A stretch of 64,000 nt of DNA from Pedobacter puniceum (GCF_009674685.1 NZ_WKJI01000002.1:434001-498000), one strand, 5' to 3'; positions 27,039 to 36,207 are shown, counted from the first letter of the stretch. Notes: generated by a model not told the origin, from the letters alone. Program-made: numbers and translations.

Positions 27039-28316
27039 TTAGAATAATTGCGTTATTCCAAGTCGACTAGAATAACTGCTATACTCAACTTGAATTTCTG
27101 AAAGAAGCTCTTTGTTAAATACCTGTATGTTTTTAAATTTTTCTTTAAAAACTTTTTCTGGAACAGAAAAACTATATCGAAAGTCAAAAATTATTGTAAC
27201 ATCATTTTCTAAATCTGAGAAATGTAAATGTTCATACTTTTTAATTGAGTCTGGTAAAGTTGTATTACCAAAATCAATCTTGCCATTAATTTTTCTGGAA
27301 GCATTATAAATTATTATTCCACTAAGAAGTTTAATGTTTTTACCATATTTTTTTTGCGCAATATCACAAGGTCTAGAAAGCACCAAGACAATGTCTTCTA
27401 TTTTAATTCCCTTATGTTTTTGAACATTAAATATTTTTTCCAACTTTGGATCATCTTGAATAGAATATAGATTTTTGAAAAGACTGTGATTATTTACAGA
27501 AATTAAACCTGGAGATATTAGACTTTCAGGGAGTTCTTTATTAAATTTAAAATGAAACCAACTATTTAGTTCTTTATCAGCCTCAGTATTGTTTACTTCT
27601 TGAAGATTGTAAAGTGTTTGTTGATTTAAATTACTTATTTCATAATCGATATTCTTTTTAGTGTTAGATATTAGTACTGTGTCTAATGCATCAAAAAGAA
27701 TTGCTCTTTTATGCTTATAATCGTCAATCTCCTTTATCGAAGTACCACCGTGAGAAATTATTACTTTCTTTAATTTATCTACTAACAAAGCAGGATTTTT
27801 AGTTAGGTTTCCTATGATTTCATTCGTAGATTGTTTAACAGATTTTTTCCAAATTTGAATTTCTTCTAAAGATGGTGTTGAATCAAGTTGGCGATTTAAG
27901 TCTTCAATCAAAGTTTCAAAATTGTACCTAGTTTCATTTGGAACTTGAAACTCAATTTTACTCTTTGTGATTGTTAAAAATGGAACTAAATTATGAGTCA
28001 TTAGTAGTTCGGAAATTTTTTCACCTTTACTTTTATCTTTTGTCCACATAACTAAGATGTAGAATGACTTGGGCTTAACAATTTGTCTTACCCAACCAGC
28101 ACATAATTCTGGGTCGAATTTATCTGAGTAATGTAAATCCAAAAAGATTAAACTAACGTCAGATAAAGGAGATGCGGGAGGAGCATCACCTTCAAATAAA
28201 TCGGGATTGTATACTTTACAACCTATTCCTTTTTGAGAGAAATAATCATAAATCCCTTGAATTTCTTCACGGACATCGTCAACTATAACAACGTTTGGTT
28301 CTAAGTAATTTATCAT
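27039..28316 (-). CDS. Receiver-domain protein with unknown C-terminal domain
   Basis: The 425-residue protein begins with a response-regulator-like receiver. VVIVDDVREEI supplies the acidic pair D13/D14, LIFLDLHYS the phospho-acceptor D60, and FYILVMWTK the beta-4 stretch. It has no DNA-binding output domain. Residues about 130-425 were not recognised; they contain a notable S-R-P-C-D motif (314-318). The receiver appears related to a group found in prokaryotic conflict systems. Start overlaps the GHKL gene stop by 4 nt (ATGA), so it is coupled to a protein with a kinase-like ATPase, its presumed partner. Confidence 0.75.
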   Translation of the reverse strand: MINYLEPNVVIVDDVREEIQGIYDYFSQKGIGCKVYNPDLFEGDAPPASPLSDVSLIFLDLHYSDKFDPELCAGWVRQIVKPKSFYILVMWTKDKSKGEKISELLMTHNLVPFLTITKSKIEFQVPNETRYNFETLIEDLNRQLDSTPSLEEIQIWKKSVKQSTNEIIGNLTKNPALLVDKLKKVIISHGGTSIKEIDDYKHKRAILFDALDTVLISNTKKNIDYEISNLNQQTLYNLQEVNNTEADKELNSWFHFKFNKELPESLISPGLISVNNHSLFKNLYSIQDDPKLEKIFNVQKHKGIKIEDIVLVLSRPCDIAQKKYGKNIKLLSGIIIYNASRKINGKIDFGNTTLPDSIKKYEHLHFSDLENDVTIIFDFRYSFSVPEKVFKEKFKNIQVFNKELLSEIQVEYSSYSSRLGITQLF

Positions 28317-30541
28317 AATTGTCCTTTATTAAATACTAGTTTTACAATAGCACCATCTAAATTTGATGGAATCCCAAGTTCATATGCTTCTTCATTATTA
28401 TTTAAAATATCAAATTTCCCATATTTCAGCATAATAGTATCAACTAAATAAAGACCTATACCAATACCGTCAGCCTTCCTTGAAAAGAAAGGACGAATAA
28501 GTTCTGAAATGTCATCTTTAAAGCCAGGACCATTATCTGCTATTAGAATAATAATTGATTCTTCTTCTTTAAGAACCTTTAAATAAATTTCTTTTGACTC
28601 TTTATAAACTGTGTCTAGCCAATAGATGCTATTATCAATCAAATTCATAAGGACAGTAATAAAGAATCTCTTGTCGCATTTTAGAGTTTTGATTGTATCC
28701 TCAATATCAATTCTATATGAAATTTTCCTATCTAAAAGTTTTAATTTATAATTATTAAAAGCTCTATGAACTGATTCTTGTATATCTATATCTTTATCAC
28801 CACCTTTTCTTAATACTGAAATTATTCCTTCCGTGTACTGTTTTAGTTCTTCAACTTGGTTTGTAATTACTTCCTTTCTTAATGGAATTGATTTGACAGT
28901 TTCTTCCATTCTTGGAACTAACTTTTCAATTTCGTGTAATGCAACTGATGCAGTCATTCCAACACCCGCAGGAATTAATAAGATTTTCTTATCTTCCTCA
29001 TATTTTTTTTCAATTGATTCAGCTTCCTCTAAAATACGCTTCTTCTTCTCCTCATTATTCAGGTCTGCATCATCAAGCAACTTTTTAAATAAATTTATTT
29101 TATCATCAAATAGTAGCTTGGTTTTCTTTTTATTTAATCTATACCATCTTTCTCTATCCTTTTTCCTTTCTGATTGAAATTGAATAAGTATATAATCAAG
29201 AATGTGCTTAAAAAGTAGAAATGATTTATTCTCAACGAATCCTTCCCGATTTGTTTTTTCAACTAAAGAACTTGACTTCTCTGAATCAAGATATACATAT
29301 CCAAAAACTAAGTTGTTAGAGAACCAACTAGGATCTTGAACCCTTTTTAAGTCTATTCCCAACCAATCGTTTCCCTTTTCACCATAATCGAATACTCTTA
29401 AATCTCCCTTGTAAACTTTAATACCTGAATTATCTTTCAATATTCTTTTTATCACTTGAGGTTCGTTTGTATAGTCCCTCATTGAATCAGAATCTAAGTC
29501 GAAAGTATTTAGTTCAAATAGCAAGCTACCAAATGGGATTTTTTCTTCATTATCAAAATCTGATAGAATTTGTTCTAACTGCTCTTTGGGATACTCTTTT
29601 TGTTCTAATTCTTTCCTTATGAAAGGTTTAATGTCACCTTTAATGTTCTTTTCATATAAAGTTGGATTTTCTTTCCCGTTTATTTTTCGCGAACCTATTT
29701 TAGTGTTGTTTTTAAGAGAAAACTCGTATTCAAAACTTAGATTATATTTATCATCAATTAAAGCATAAAGTTTAAAAGGGGATTCATCAAGTATGCTACT
29801 TGCGCTTGGAAAATCTGTTAGCCACTGGTTATCGAAACTTAAATTTATTCTGAAATTTAATTCTGAAAGTTTTGGTGACAACATTGAAATTGTATGTCCT
29901 TTCAGGTCTCTTGCCATACCTTTAGTCCAAGTTTCTTTTAAACCACTTAAATGTATATATGTACCACTTGTATTTTTAAACCTAAAAGTTGTTGAATCCT
30001 TTCTTAGCTTCCATTTAATAGGGATATCAGATAAATGCTTGGATTGATTAAAGTCTTTCCAATTTATAAATAACTCGATTTCATAGTCTGCTAACTCTTT
30101 TGAAATTATTTCTTTAGCATTTTCATCATGTTTTACTAATAAAGGTCTTGATATCAATAATATTTTGGTACTCAATTTATGAACAGCAAATCGACCAACC
30201 CCTTTTTCACCCATAGGGATTCTATTAAAAATTGGCGATTTTGATGTTTCTCTTATACCATCTCTGTTTACAGGTTTTCTAAAGTCAGAGCCTGGTTCAA
30301 GCCAAACATCTTCTACAATTTCACTTGTCATTCCAATCCCATCATCTTCTACTATTATTGAAGCTTTTTCCAAATCATCAACATCCCGAAAATATACATC
30401 AACTTTATTCGCATCAGCATCATAGCTGTTTTTAACAAGCTCATATATTGCCATTACAGGATTTTTAATAAGCTCCTCTCCAAGTAGTGTAAGAATATGG
30501 GCCTTGGGTTTAAAATGCTTCTCCTTTAACTCTTCATTCAT
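28313..30541 (-). CDS. Dual GHKL ATPase: MutL/MORC-like N-half, histidine-kinase-like C-half
   Basis: The 742-residue protein has two complete GHKL sites. The N-terminal one has N-box ELVKNSYDAD (34-43), G1 EDDGIGM (65-71) and G2 GEKGVGRFA (111-119), in the style of MutL/MORC/Hsp90-like ATPases. The C-terminal one has N-box NLIDNS (633-638), G1 ADNGPGF (668-674) and G2 GIGIGLYL (692-699), preceded by a coiled coil and a likely dimerisation helix with H536 (ALHEIEKL), a candidate phospho-acceptor. No membrane segment, so it is cytoplasmic. It overlaps both neighbours by 4 nt. MORC-like ATPases occur in restriction-modification operons; here the second module suggests phosphotransfer to the adjacent receiver protein. 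Confidence 0.85.
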   Translation of the reverse strand: MNEELKEKHFKPKAHILTLLGEELIKNPVMAIYELVKNSYDADANKVDVYFRDVDDLEKASIIVEDDGIGMTSEIVEDVWLEPGSDFRKPVNRDGIRETSKSPIFNRIPMGEKGVGRFAVHKLSTKILLISRPLLVKHDENAKEIISKELADYEIELFINWKDFNQSKHLSDIPIKWKLRKDSTTFRFKNTSGTYIHLSGLKETWTKGMARDLKGHTISMLSPKLSELNFRINLSFDNQWLTDFPSASSILDESPFKLYALIDDKYNLSFEYEFSLKNNTKIGSRKINGKENPTLYEKNIKGDIKPFIRKELEQKEYPKEQLEQILSDFDNEEKIPFGSLLFELNTFDLDSDSMRDYTNEPQVIKRILKDNSGIKVYKGDLRVFDYGEKGNDWLGIDLKRVQDPSWFSNNLVFGYVYLDSEKSSSLVEKTNREGFVENKSFLLFKHILDYILIQFQSERKKDRERWYRLNKKKTKLLFDDKINLFKKLLDDADLNNEEKKKRILEEAESIEKKYEEDKKILLIPAGVGMTASVALHEIEKLVPRMEETVKSIPLRKEVITNQVEELKQYTEGIISVLRKGGDKDIDIQESVHRAFNNYKLKLLDRKISYRIDIEDTIKTLKCDKRFFITVLMNLIDNSIYWLDTVYKESKEIYLKVLKEEESIIILIADNGPGFKDDISELIRPFFSRKADGIGIGLYLVDTIMLKYGKFDILNNNEEAYELGIPSNLDGAIVKLVFNKGQL

Positions 30542-31788
30542 AATATTTCCTTAATCTTTTCTGCAATAACCTTAGCCATTAAAGGTGGTACAGCATTTCC
30601 AATTTGTTTAAATGCAGCCGTTCTGTTAGCGCCTTCTCTCTCTCCTTCAAAATAATAGTCATCAGGGAAAGACTGTAAGCGAGCCGCTTCTCTAACACTT
30701 AAAGATCTATTCTGCTGAATATCAGGGTGAATATAGTAATGACCATCTTTAGCGATATGAGCCACTACTGTTTGCGAGTAAGGTAAATCTGCTGCAACTA
30801 CTTTAAACCTATCAAAAAATGAATCTCTATTATGATGTGTTTTGAGCTCTTCATCTAAGTCATTATAATTCAGCCGTTCTTTATTATTGTTCCATTTACG
30901 AACTGCCTCTTTATAAATTTTTTTATCTAAATCTCTATGCGGACGAGCTATATGTTGAGTTAGAACATCTATTCCATTACGTAAAGCATAAGACTTTAAG
31001 TACTCAGTTGTTTCAGTTCTGTATTTTAAATATTTATCTGCGCCTCCACCAGCTTTTATAACTGGTAAATCTTGTAATAAATCCTTGACTAAATAATTGC
31101 TTTCTGTAACAAATTCTTCTAGGTTTGGGATATTAATCTTTTTATCATTTTTCCATCCCAAAATGATAATCCGTTTCCTATTCTGTAAAACGCCAAATTT
31201 TTTTGCCTCGAGAGTGAATAATTTTATTTGATAACCTTTTTGGTTAAAAATCTTCTCCATTTCTTGGAGATAGTAGCCCCCTTTTGCTGATTTTAATCCT
31301 AAAACATTTTCAAAAACAAACATTTTGGGTTTATACTTTTCTAAATACTCGGCATACTGTATAAATAAATAATTTCTAGGGTCACCTTCCATTTTTGTTT
31401 TAGAACGTGATCTTCCAACTAATGAATATGCTTGGCATGGTGGCCCTCCAATGATTAAATCAACCTTTTTATTCCCTAAAGATTTATCTATTTGCTTTTG
31501 AACCGCATTATTATTTTCAGTGCCAATAGGTAGATTGATAATAGAGTCTAGAATATTCTTAGGTATAATTGAATATAACTGATTGCGTGTTATTTCTCCT
31601 TTTAAATAAGAAATATAGCTATTGTAGTTATTACCATTTTTCAAGTAATGATAAGCGGCTCTTGTTCTTAAAGTATTACAAGCAGAATTTTCAATTTCAA
31701 CGTGAGCAATAGGCTCAAAACCAGCTTGGATAAATCCTTCTGAAAGCCCTCCTGCTCCTGCAAATAAGTCTATGAAATTGTATGTCAT
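30538..31788 (-). CDS. DNA (cytosine-5-)-methyltransferase
   Basis: The 416-residue enzyme carries the ordered 5mC methyltransferase motifs: I DLFAGAGGLSEGF (7-19), IV GGPPCQAYS with catalytic Cys118, VI FENV (159-162), VIII QNRKRIIILGW, IX SVREAARLQSFPDDY and X QIGNAVPP. The target-recognition region between VIII and IX is of ordinary size, so it should be a stand-alone methylase of unknown specificity. It heads an operon with the GHKL and receiver genes (4-nt overlaps). No endonuclease gene is present nearby. The AT-rich surroundings point to an acquired cassette. Confidence 0.95.
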   Translation of the reverse strand: MTYNFIDLFAGAGGLSEGFIQAGFEPIAHVEIENSACNTLRTRAAYHYLKNGNNYNSYISYLKGEITRNQLYSIIPKNILDSIINLPIGTENNNAVQKQIDKSLGNKKVDLIIGGPPCQAYSLVGRSRSKTKMEGDPRNYLFIQYAEYLEKYKPKMFVFENVLGLKSAKGGYYLQEMEKIFNQKGYQIKLFTLEAKKFGVLQNRKRIIILGWKNDKKINIPNLEEFVTESNYLVKDLLQDLPVIKAGGGADKYLKYRTETTEYLKSYALRNGIDVLTQHIARPHRDLDKKIYKEAVRKWNNNKERLNYNDLDEELKTHHNRDSFFDRFKVVAADLPYSQTVVAHIAKDGHYYIHPDIQQNRSLSVREAARLQSFPDDYYFEGEREGANRTAAFKQIGNAVPPLMAKVIAEKIKEIL

Positions 31789-32457
31789 TTATTCTATAAA
31801 TTTATTTAAACCTTAAAAATAAGATTATAATAATTTAAATACTATCTATTTGTTTAACATGGTAAAAATCTATTCTAAAATTTCAAGGCAGCATTTATCT
31901 TATAAATAGTCACACATATTTAGTGAGAAATTTTTTAAAACACAAATTAATATTTAAGTGTATTAGCTAACATTTAAAATCATACTTAATTTTATTGTTT
32001 ACAAAACCCAAACTATTTAACATTTAAATTGAAGAGTAAAGGTGTTTCATGTTATCATTTAATATACCTTCGTGTATCCTCTCCTCAAAAATCCACCCCA
32101 AATTTCTATTCATTTCACCTTAAATTCTTGTCATTGCTGATTCATAGTGTTTTTAAAAAACCAGTTATATTTTAAGTTTCCAGAGTACAGTTACTAAGCC
32201 CATATAGATAAAAAGCTTTTAAAGCCATTAAAATACCCACATTGAGATATGAAAATTTTAATAGGTGTTTCTATAGCACAAAGATTTGGTGATTTTACGA
32301 GAATAAATTTCACTAAAATGGGTAGGGACCTTCTTCGAGACAGCTTCGAGACTTCTTCGAGAAATATTCCTTCGGTTCTGAACAAACCCCGAACAAGCCA
32401 CGAAGCAGGTAGCTTAGTGTATCATTAAGATTTTTAAACCCATCCACAAAAACTAAA
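31789..32457. other. AT-rich gap upstream of the methyltransferase operon
   Basis: Roughly 670 bp with no credible gene or RNA. It is strongly AT-rich up to about 32250. At 32333-32363 the word TTCGAGA occurs four times in a short space (CTTCTTCGAGACAGCTTCGA and following). No clear TANNTTTG box was found before the methyltransferase start. The gap could mark the boundary of an inserted cassette, but no flanking direct repeats were seen. Confidence 0.6.
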
Positions 32458-32486
32458 AAAACCCTTAACAAATTGCTAAGGGTTTT
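32458..32486 (-). terminator. Rho-independent terminator after ilvE
   Basis: AAAACCCTTA / TAAGGGTTTT, a 10-bp stem with a 9-nt loop, is flanked by T-runs on both strands. It lies 28 nt past the ilvE stop. Confidence 0.85.
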
Positions 32487-32513
32487 CTTTTTTTATCTTA
32501 AAATACAGAGAGC

Positions 32514-33578
32514 TTAAACAATATAATTCCAGCCTCTGGTATCTTCAATTCTACCGCATTTAAGATCATCTAAAGTGCTTCTCATCTTGTTTGCAAAAAC
32601 ACTTTCTGATGGGTTTGGCAATTCATAAACCTTACCTTCATGGGTAATAGTAGCTATTTGTGCAATGGTAGCAGCAGTACCAGCACCAAAGGCATCGCTA
32701 CAAGTTCCGTTTTGGATAGCTTCTAAAACCTCAGCAACAGCAACTCTTCTTTCTTCAACCTCATAACCAAAATCTTTAGCTAAGGTTAAAACACTATCTC
32801 GGGTAACGCCATTTAAAATGGTATCACGAGTAGATGGGGTAATCACTTTGTTATTAATTACAAAAGCGATGTTTGCTGCACCCATTTCTTCAATAAACTC
32901 GTGGTTTTTAGCGTCTGTCCAAATCAATTGGTCATAACCTTGCTCCAAAGCTTTTTTTGCCGGATACATAGAACCGCCGTAATTTCCGGCAGCTTTAGCA
33001 TAGCCATAGCCACCTTCGCAAGCTCTAGAAAATTCGGTTTCTACTTTAACATTTAAGTTTTTGGAAAAATATGCACCAACAGGGCAAGTTAATATCATAA
33101 ACTTATACGTTTCTGATGGCGTTACACCTAAAAACCTATCGGTAGCAAACATATAAGGTCTGATGTATAAAGAATATCCTTCTCTTGTAGGAATCCAATC
33201 TCTTTCTACATCTACCAAAGCTGCAATGCTTTTTACAAAAACATCTTCTGGTAAAGTAGGCATACACATACGCTCTGCAGATTTATTGAAACGTACTGCA
33301 TTTTTATCCGGACGGAAAACAGAAACCTTTCCATCAGCATGTTTATAGGCTTTTAAGCCTTCAAAAAAAGACTGTCCGTAGTGTAAAGAAGAAATGGCCG
33401 GACTCACACTTATATCACCGTAAGGTACAATCTCAAAATTTTGCCACTGCCCATCAACATAATCAGCAACAAGCATATGGTCTGTAAATACCCTACCAAA
33501 AGGTAAATTATCAAAATCAACCTGTGGCAATCTAGACTCTTTAACCTTAGTTATTTTAATATCAAGTGTTTCCAACAT
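32514..33578 (-). CDS. ilvE: Branched-chain amino acid aminotransferase
   Basis: IlvE is a PLP enzyme that interconverts Leu/Ile/Val and their 2-oxo acids. The protein has SLHYGQSFFEGLKAYKHADG, the PLP-lysine region QLIWTDAKNHEFIEEMGAANIAFV and the phosphate-binding TRDTILNGVTRDSV and GAGTAATIAQIATI stretches. A frame opens at 33608, but the ATG at 33578 is preferred. It follows AAGGAAGA at a good distance, and a -7 box (TAATTTTG) at 33606-33613 would place transcription start downstream of the earlier ATG. This gives 354 residues. Confidence 0.95.
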   Translation of the reverse strand: MLETLDIKITKVKESRLPQVDFDNLPFGRVFTDHMLVADYVDGQWQNFEIVPYGDISVSPAISSLHYGQSFFEGLKAYKHADGKVSVFRPDKNAVRFNKSAERMCMPTLPEDVFVKSIAALVDVERDWIPTREGYSLYIRPYMFATDRFLGVTPSETYKFMILTCPVGAYFSKNLNVKVETEFSRACEGGYGYAKAAGNYGGSMYPAKKALEQGYDQLIWTDAKNHEFIEEMGAANIAFVINNKVITPSTRDTILNGVTRDSVLTLAKDFGYEVEERRVAVAEVLEAIQNGTCSDAFGAGTAATIAQIATITHEGKVYELPNPSESVFANKMRSTLDDLKCGRIEDTRGWNYIV

Positions 33579-33605
33579 AATCTTCCTTTCTAAATATATA
33601 GCTTG

Positions 33606-33613
33606 CAAAATTA
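33606..33613 (-). promoter_or_regulatory. Probable -7 element of ilvE promoter
   Basis: On the minus strand TAATTTTG matches TANNTTTG exactly, 27 nt upstream of the chosen ilvE ATG. The -33 half is not clear. Confidence 0.5.
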
Positions 33614-33798
33614 CAATATTTGTTTGATTAAGAATTTCTTAAACGTCATAAAATTCAAATTTGTTGATACTGATGTTAGGCCTTAAGCCTATAAAATAGG
33701 TTTTGAACGAATTTGTTTTATTTTTGAGCATTGGCAGGTAAGTTTTATTACTTTTTGAAATTTATAGGGTAAAAAGCTTAGCACAAGCCTCCATTTTA

Positions 33799-35109
33799 AT
33801 GATGAACGATACCAAACCCAAGCTTAATCAAATAGAAAAGTTAAAGCAACTTACTTTTTTGGATAACTTGCTTGGCTTCAAGTTTTTATTGAAGTGGTTG
33901 TTCATCTGTAGTATTGTTGGTGCTTTAAGCGGAACAGCATCAGCCTGGTTTTTGATGGCTTTAAATTGGGCTACTAACTTTCGGGAACAACATTTATGGA
34001 TAATTGCTTTTTTACCCTTATCGGGGATGCTTATCATTTTTTTTTATGAGAAGCTAAATAAGGAAGCATCAAGAGGTAATAACCTCATCATCGAAGAAAT
34101 ACATCAACCCAAGAAGAAAATCTCTTTTTGGATGGCACCTCTTATATTTGTTGGCACAGTGGCAACGCATCTATTCGGAGGTTCGGCAGGCAGAGAAGGT
34201 TCGGCCGTACAAATGGGGGCAGCCTTGGCAGATGAAACCAATAGTTGGCTAAAACTTAAAAAAAGAGACCGCAGAATTTTATTGATGTGTGGTGTGAGTG
34301 CCGGTTTTGCCTCTTTATTTGGTACACCACTGGCAGCAACTTTATTCGCCTTAGAAGTATTTTTAATTGGTGCCATTGTTTACGAAGCTATTTTACCTTG
34401 TCTTCTTGCTGCTGTTGTTGCCTATTGGGTTTGTAATCTGTGGGACCCTGGGCATAGTCATTACATCATTCAGAATATCCCAGATTTAAATGTATTAAAT
34501 ATCTTGATAGCCGTTCTAGCCGGTATTGTATTCGGTTTAACCGGAAGATTATTTGCCAATACCAATCACTTTATAAATAACAGTTTTAAACAATATATTC
34601 CTAATGTTTACGCCCAACCTGTAGTAGGTGCCTGTATGGTGATTTGTTTTTTATTGATTTGGGGCGATACACAATACATTGGTTTAGGTTTAGACACGAT
34701 AGAAAATGCCTTCCATGTACAGCAACCTTATTATGGCTTCATTATCAAGATTTTGTTAACAGCTATAACCTTAGGTGCAGGTTTTAAAGGTGGTGAAGTT
34801 ACACCCTTGTTTTTTATTGGAGCTACTTTAGGCAGTGCCTTATCAGGCATATTACCGTTACCTATAGATTTATTAAGCGGAATGGGATTTGTAGCCGTGT
34901 TCACTGCTGCTGCCAATACCCCTTTAGCTTGTATTTTAATGGGGATTGAGCTTTTTGGAGCATCTTCTGCCGTTTATATAGCTATAAGTTGTGTGGTGGC
35001 TTACTTGTTTTCTGGTCATAACGGTATTTATAGCTCGCAAAAAATAGGAAGCGCAAAACATCCCTTTTGGATAAGACAAAGCGGAAAAAATTTAAGTACA
35101 TTTAATTAA
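33799..35109 (+). CDS. CLC-family anion transporter, fluoride-type motifs (CLC-F-like)
   Basis: The 436-residue membrane protein has the CLC fold. The gating-glutamate motif is GGSAGREGSAVQMGAAL (E133; GREGP in chloride types), and a C-terminal half motif is GFKGGEVTPLFFIGATLG. Where chloride CLCs have GSGIP, this protein has RGNNLIIEEIH (92-102). A GNNLI-type loop with GREGT/S is, to my knowledge, the hallmark of fluoride/proton antiporters, so fluoride export is the likely job. No fluoride riboswitch was recognised in the 190-bp leader. A lipoprotein gene follows 11 nt downstream. Confidence 0.82.
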   Translation: MMNDTKPKLNQIEKLKQLTFLDNLLGFKFLLKWLFICSIVGALSGTASAWFLMALNWATNFREQHLWIIAFLPLSGMLIIFFYEKLNKEASRGNNLIIEEIHQPKKKISFWMAPLIFVGTVATHLFGGSAGREGSAVQMGAALADETNSWLKLKKRDRRILLMCGVSAGFASLFGTPLAATLFALEVFLIGAIVYEAILPCLLAAVVAYWVCNLWDPGHSHYIIQNIPDLNVLNILIAVLAGIVFGLTGRLFANTNHFINNSFKQYIPNVYAQPVVGACMVICFLLIWGDTQYIGLGLDTIENAFHVQQPYYGFIIKILLTAITLGAGFKGGEVTPLFFIGATLGSALSGILPLPIDLLSGMGFVAVFTAAANTPLACILMGIELFGASSAVYIAISCVVAYLFSGHNGIYSSQKIGSAKHPFWIRQSGKNLSTFN

Positions 35110-35120
35110 AATATAAAACC

Positions 35121-35588
35121 ATGAAAAAATCAGTATTTGCAGCTTTATTTATATCGGCCTCTGTATGGATGGCTTGTAATCAAAATCAGCCTAAAACAAC
35201 GCAAACAGACACTACGGTAGTGGCAGAAAGCGAAGATGCTTTAGCCTCACAATGCTTTACAGCGGTTGTAGGAAAAGACTCGGCCAATCTTAAAATAAAT
35301 AACCTTGATGGTAAAATAACTGGCGAGTTGGCTTTTAATTTCTTTGAAAAGGATGATAGCCAAGGCGAAATAAAAGGAGAGTTTAAAGGCGATACACTTT
35401 TTGTTGATTATACTTTTAAAGCAGAAGGTACCATTTCTAAAAATCCATTAGCTTTCTTGAAAAAAGACGGAAAATTATATCAAGGTTATGGCGAGATAGA
35501 ATCATATTTAGGAAAAACCTATTTTAAAGATCATGCTGCCATCAGTTTTGATAAAGGTTTTGTATTTGAAGAGAGTGAGTGTAAATAG
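35121..35588 (+). CDS. Small lipoprotein of unknown function
   Basis: The 155-residue precursor has the signal KKSVFAALFISASVWMAC (Cys at residue 19). A short Thr/Gln linker and a beta-rich domain follow (CFTAVVGKDSANLKINNLDG, GEIKGEFKGDTLFVDYTFKA, ISFDKGFVFEESEC). Two cysteines in the mature part (about 49 and 154) may form a disulfide. It lies 11 nt after the CLC gene and is probably co-transcribed. Similar small lipoproteins are common in Sphingobacteria; no function is known to me. Confidence 0.75.
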   Translation: MKKSVFAALFISASVWMACNQNQPKTTQTDTTVVAESEDALASQCFTAVVGKDSANLKINNLDGKITGELAFNFFEKDDSQGEIKGEFKGDTLFVDYTFKAEGTISKNPLAFLKKDGKLYQGYGEIESYLGKTYFKDHAAISFDKGFVFEESECK

Positions 35589-35611
35589 AAGATTTATTTC
35601 TTATAAATTTT

Positions 35612-35646
35612 AAGTTTAGGATGTTTGTGAAGGGCATCCTGAACTT
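35612..35646 (+). terminator. Possible hairpin terminator after lipoprotein gene
   Basis: AAGTTTAGGATG pairs with CATCCTGAACTT (12 bp, one T-G pair), 24 nt past the stop codon. No U-run follows, so this is uncertain. Confidence 0.4.
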
Positions 35647-35795
35647 AACTATTGTTTGTGTAAATGGGCTTTCAAATCCTAGCTGGGTAATAGTTTCTTT
35701 CTTTTCCGGCTATGGCGTTTTCGCACAAGGCTTTCCGGCCTCATAGGCGGCCAGCCCTAGGCACTTTTTTCTTGAAAAAAAAAGTGAACAAAAAA

Positions 35796-36050
35796 CGAGG
35801 AACGAGTTCATGAATGCCTAAGAAAAACCATAAACAAAAAATGAATAATTCAAGGCTGATGAATATTTGTCGTTGCGTCTATATAAATCTTTATCCACAA
35901 TCCTGAGTGGTGTGAATGCTATTGCTTGATGAAAGTATTTACAACACCCGTTGGATTGTTTCCTGATACTGCTTTATGAGAGTTTTTATAAAAGATTTAT
36001 TTGACTACACTTCCAAATCTCCATATGCCATCCCTCGTTCTTAGGAAAAG
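35796..36050 (+). repeat. Dispersed palindromic element, copy D
   Basis: Full-length 255-bp copy from CGAGGAACGAG to TTCTTAGGAAAAG. The right arm TTCTTAGG pairs with left CCTAAGAA, extending the long hairpin beyond what copy A allows. It is nearly identical to copy E. Confidence 0.8.
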
Positions 36051-36111
36051 TTTGATTTAATATTATTGGAAGTTCCTAAATATCCACTTTCTAGGGTCTT
36101 TGTACTATGTA

Positions 36112-36190
36112 CTTTCTACTCTGTACTTTATACTTTCTACTCTGTACTTTATACTTTCTACTCTGTACTTTATACTTTCTACTCTGTACT
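36112..36190 (+). repeat. Tandem repeat, 21-bp period
   Basis: A unit CTTTCTACTCTGTACTTTAT plus one A is repeated almost perfectly 3.7 times. It is the most ordered instance of the TACTTT-word tracts. Read on the plus strand it encodes FYSVLYT heptads, but there is no sign that this is translated. Confidence 0.85.
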
Positions 36191-36207
36191 TTTTACTTTA
36201 TACTCCC

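Noticed and set aside
28833-29177. Plus-strand ORFs antisense to the GHKL gene
   Set aside because: They lie wholly within a well-supported conserved gene on the other strand and have no protein-like motifs.
31789-32513. tRNA or attachment site next to the methyltransferase operon
   Set aside because: No cloverleaf-like sequence and no direct repeat shared with 26840-27038 was found, so integrase-type insertion is not supported.
33614-33798. Fluoride riboswitch before the CLC-type gene
   Set aside because: The conserved GGNGAUGG and CUGAUG segments with the pseudoknot could not be found by eye.
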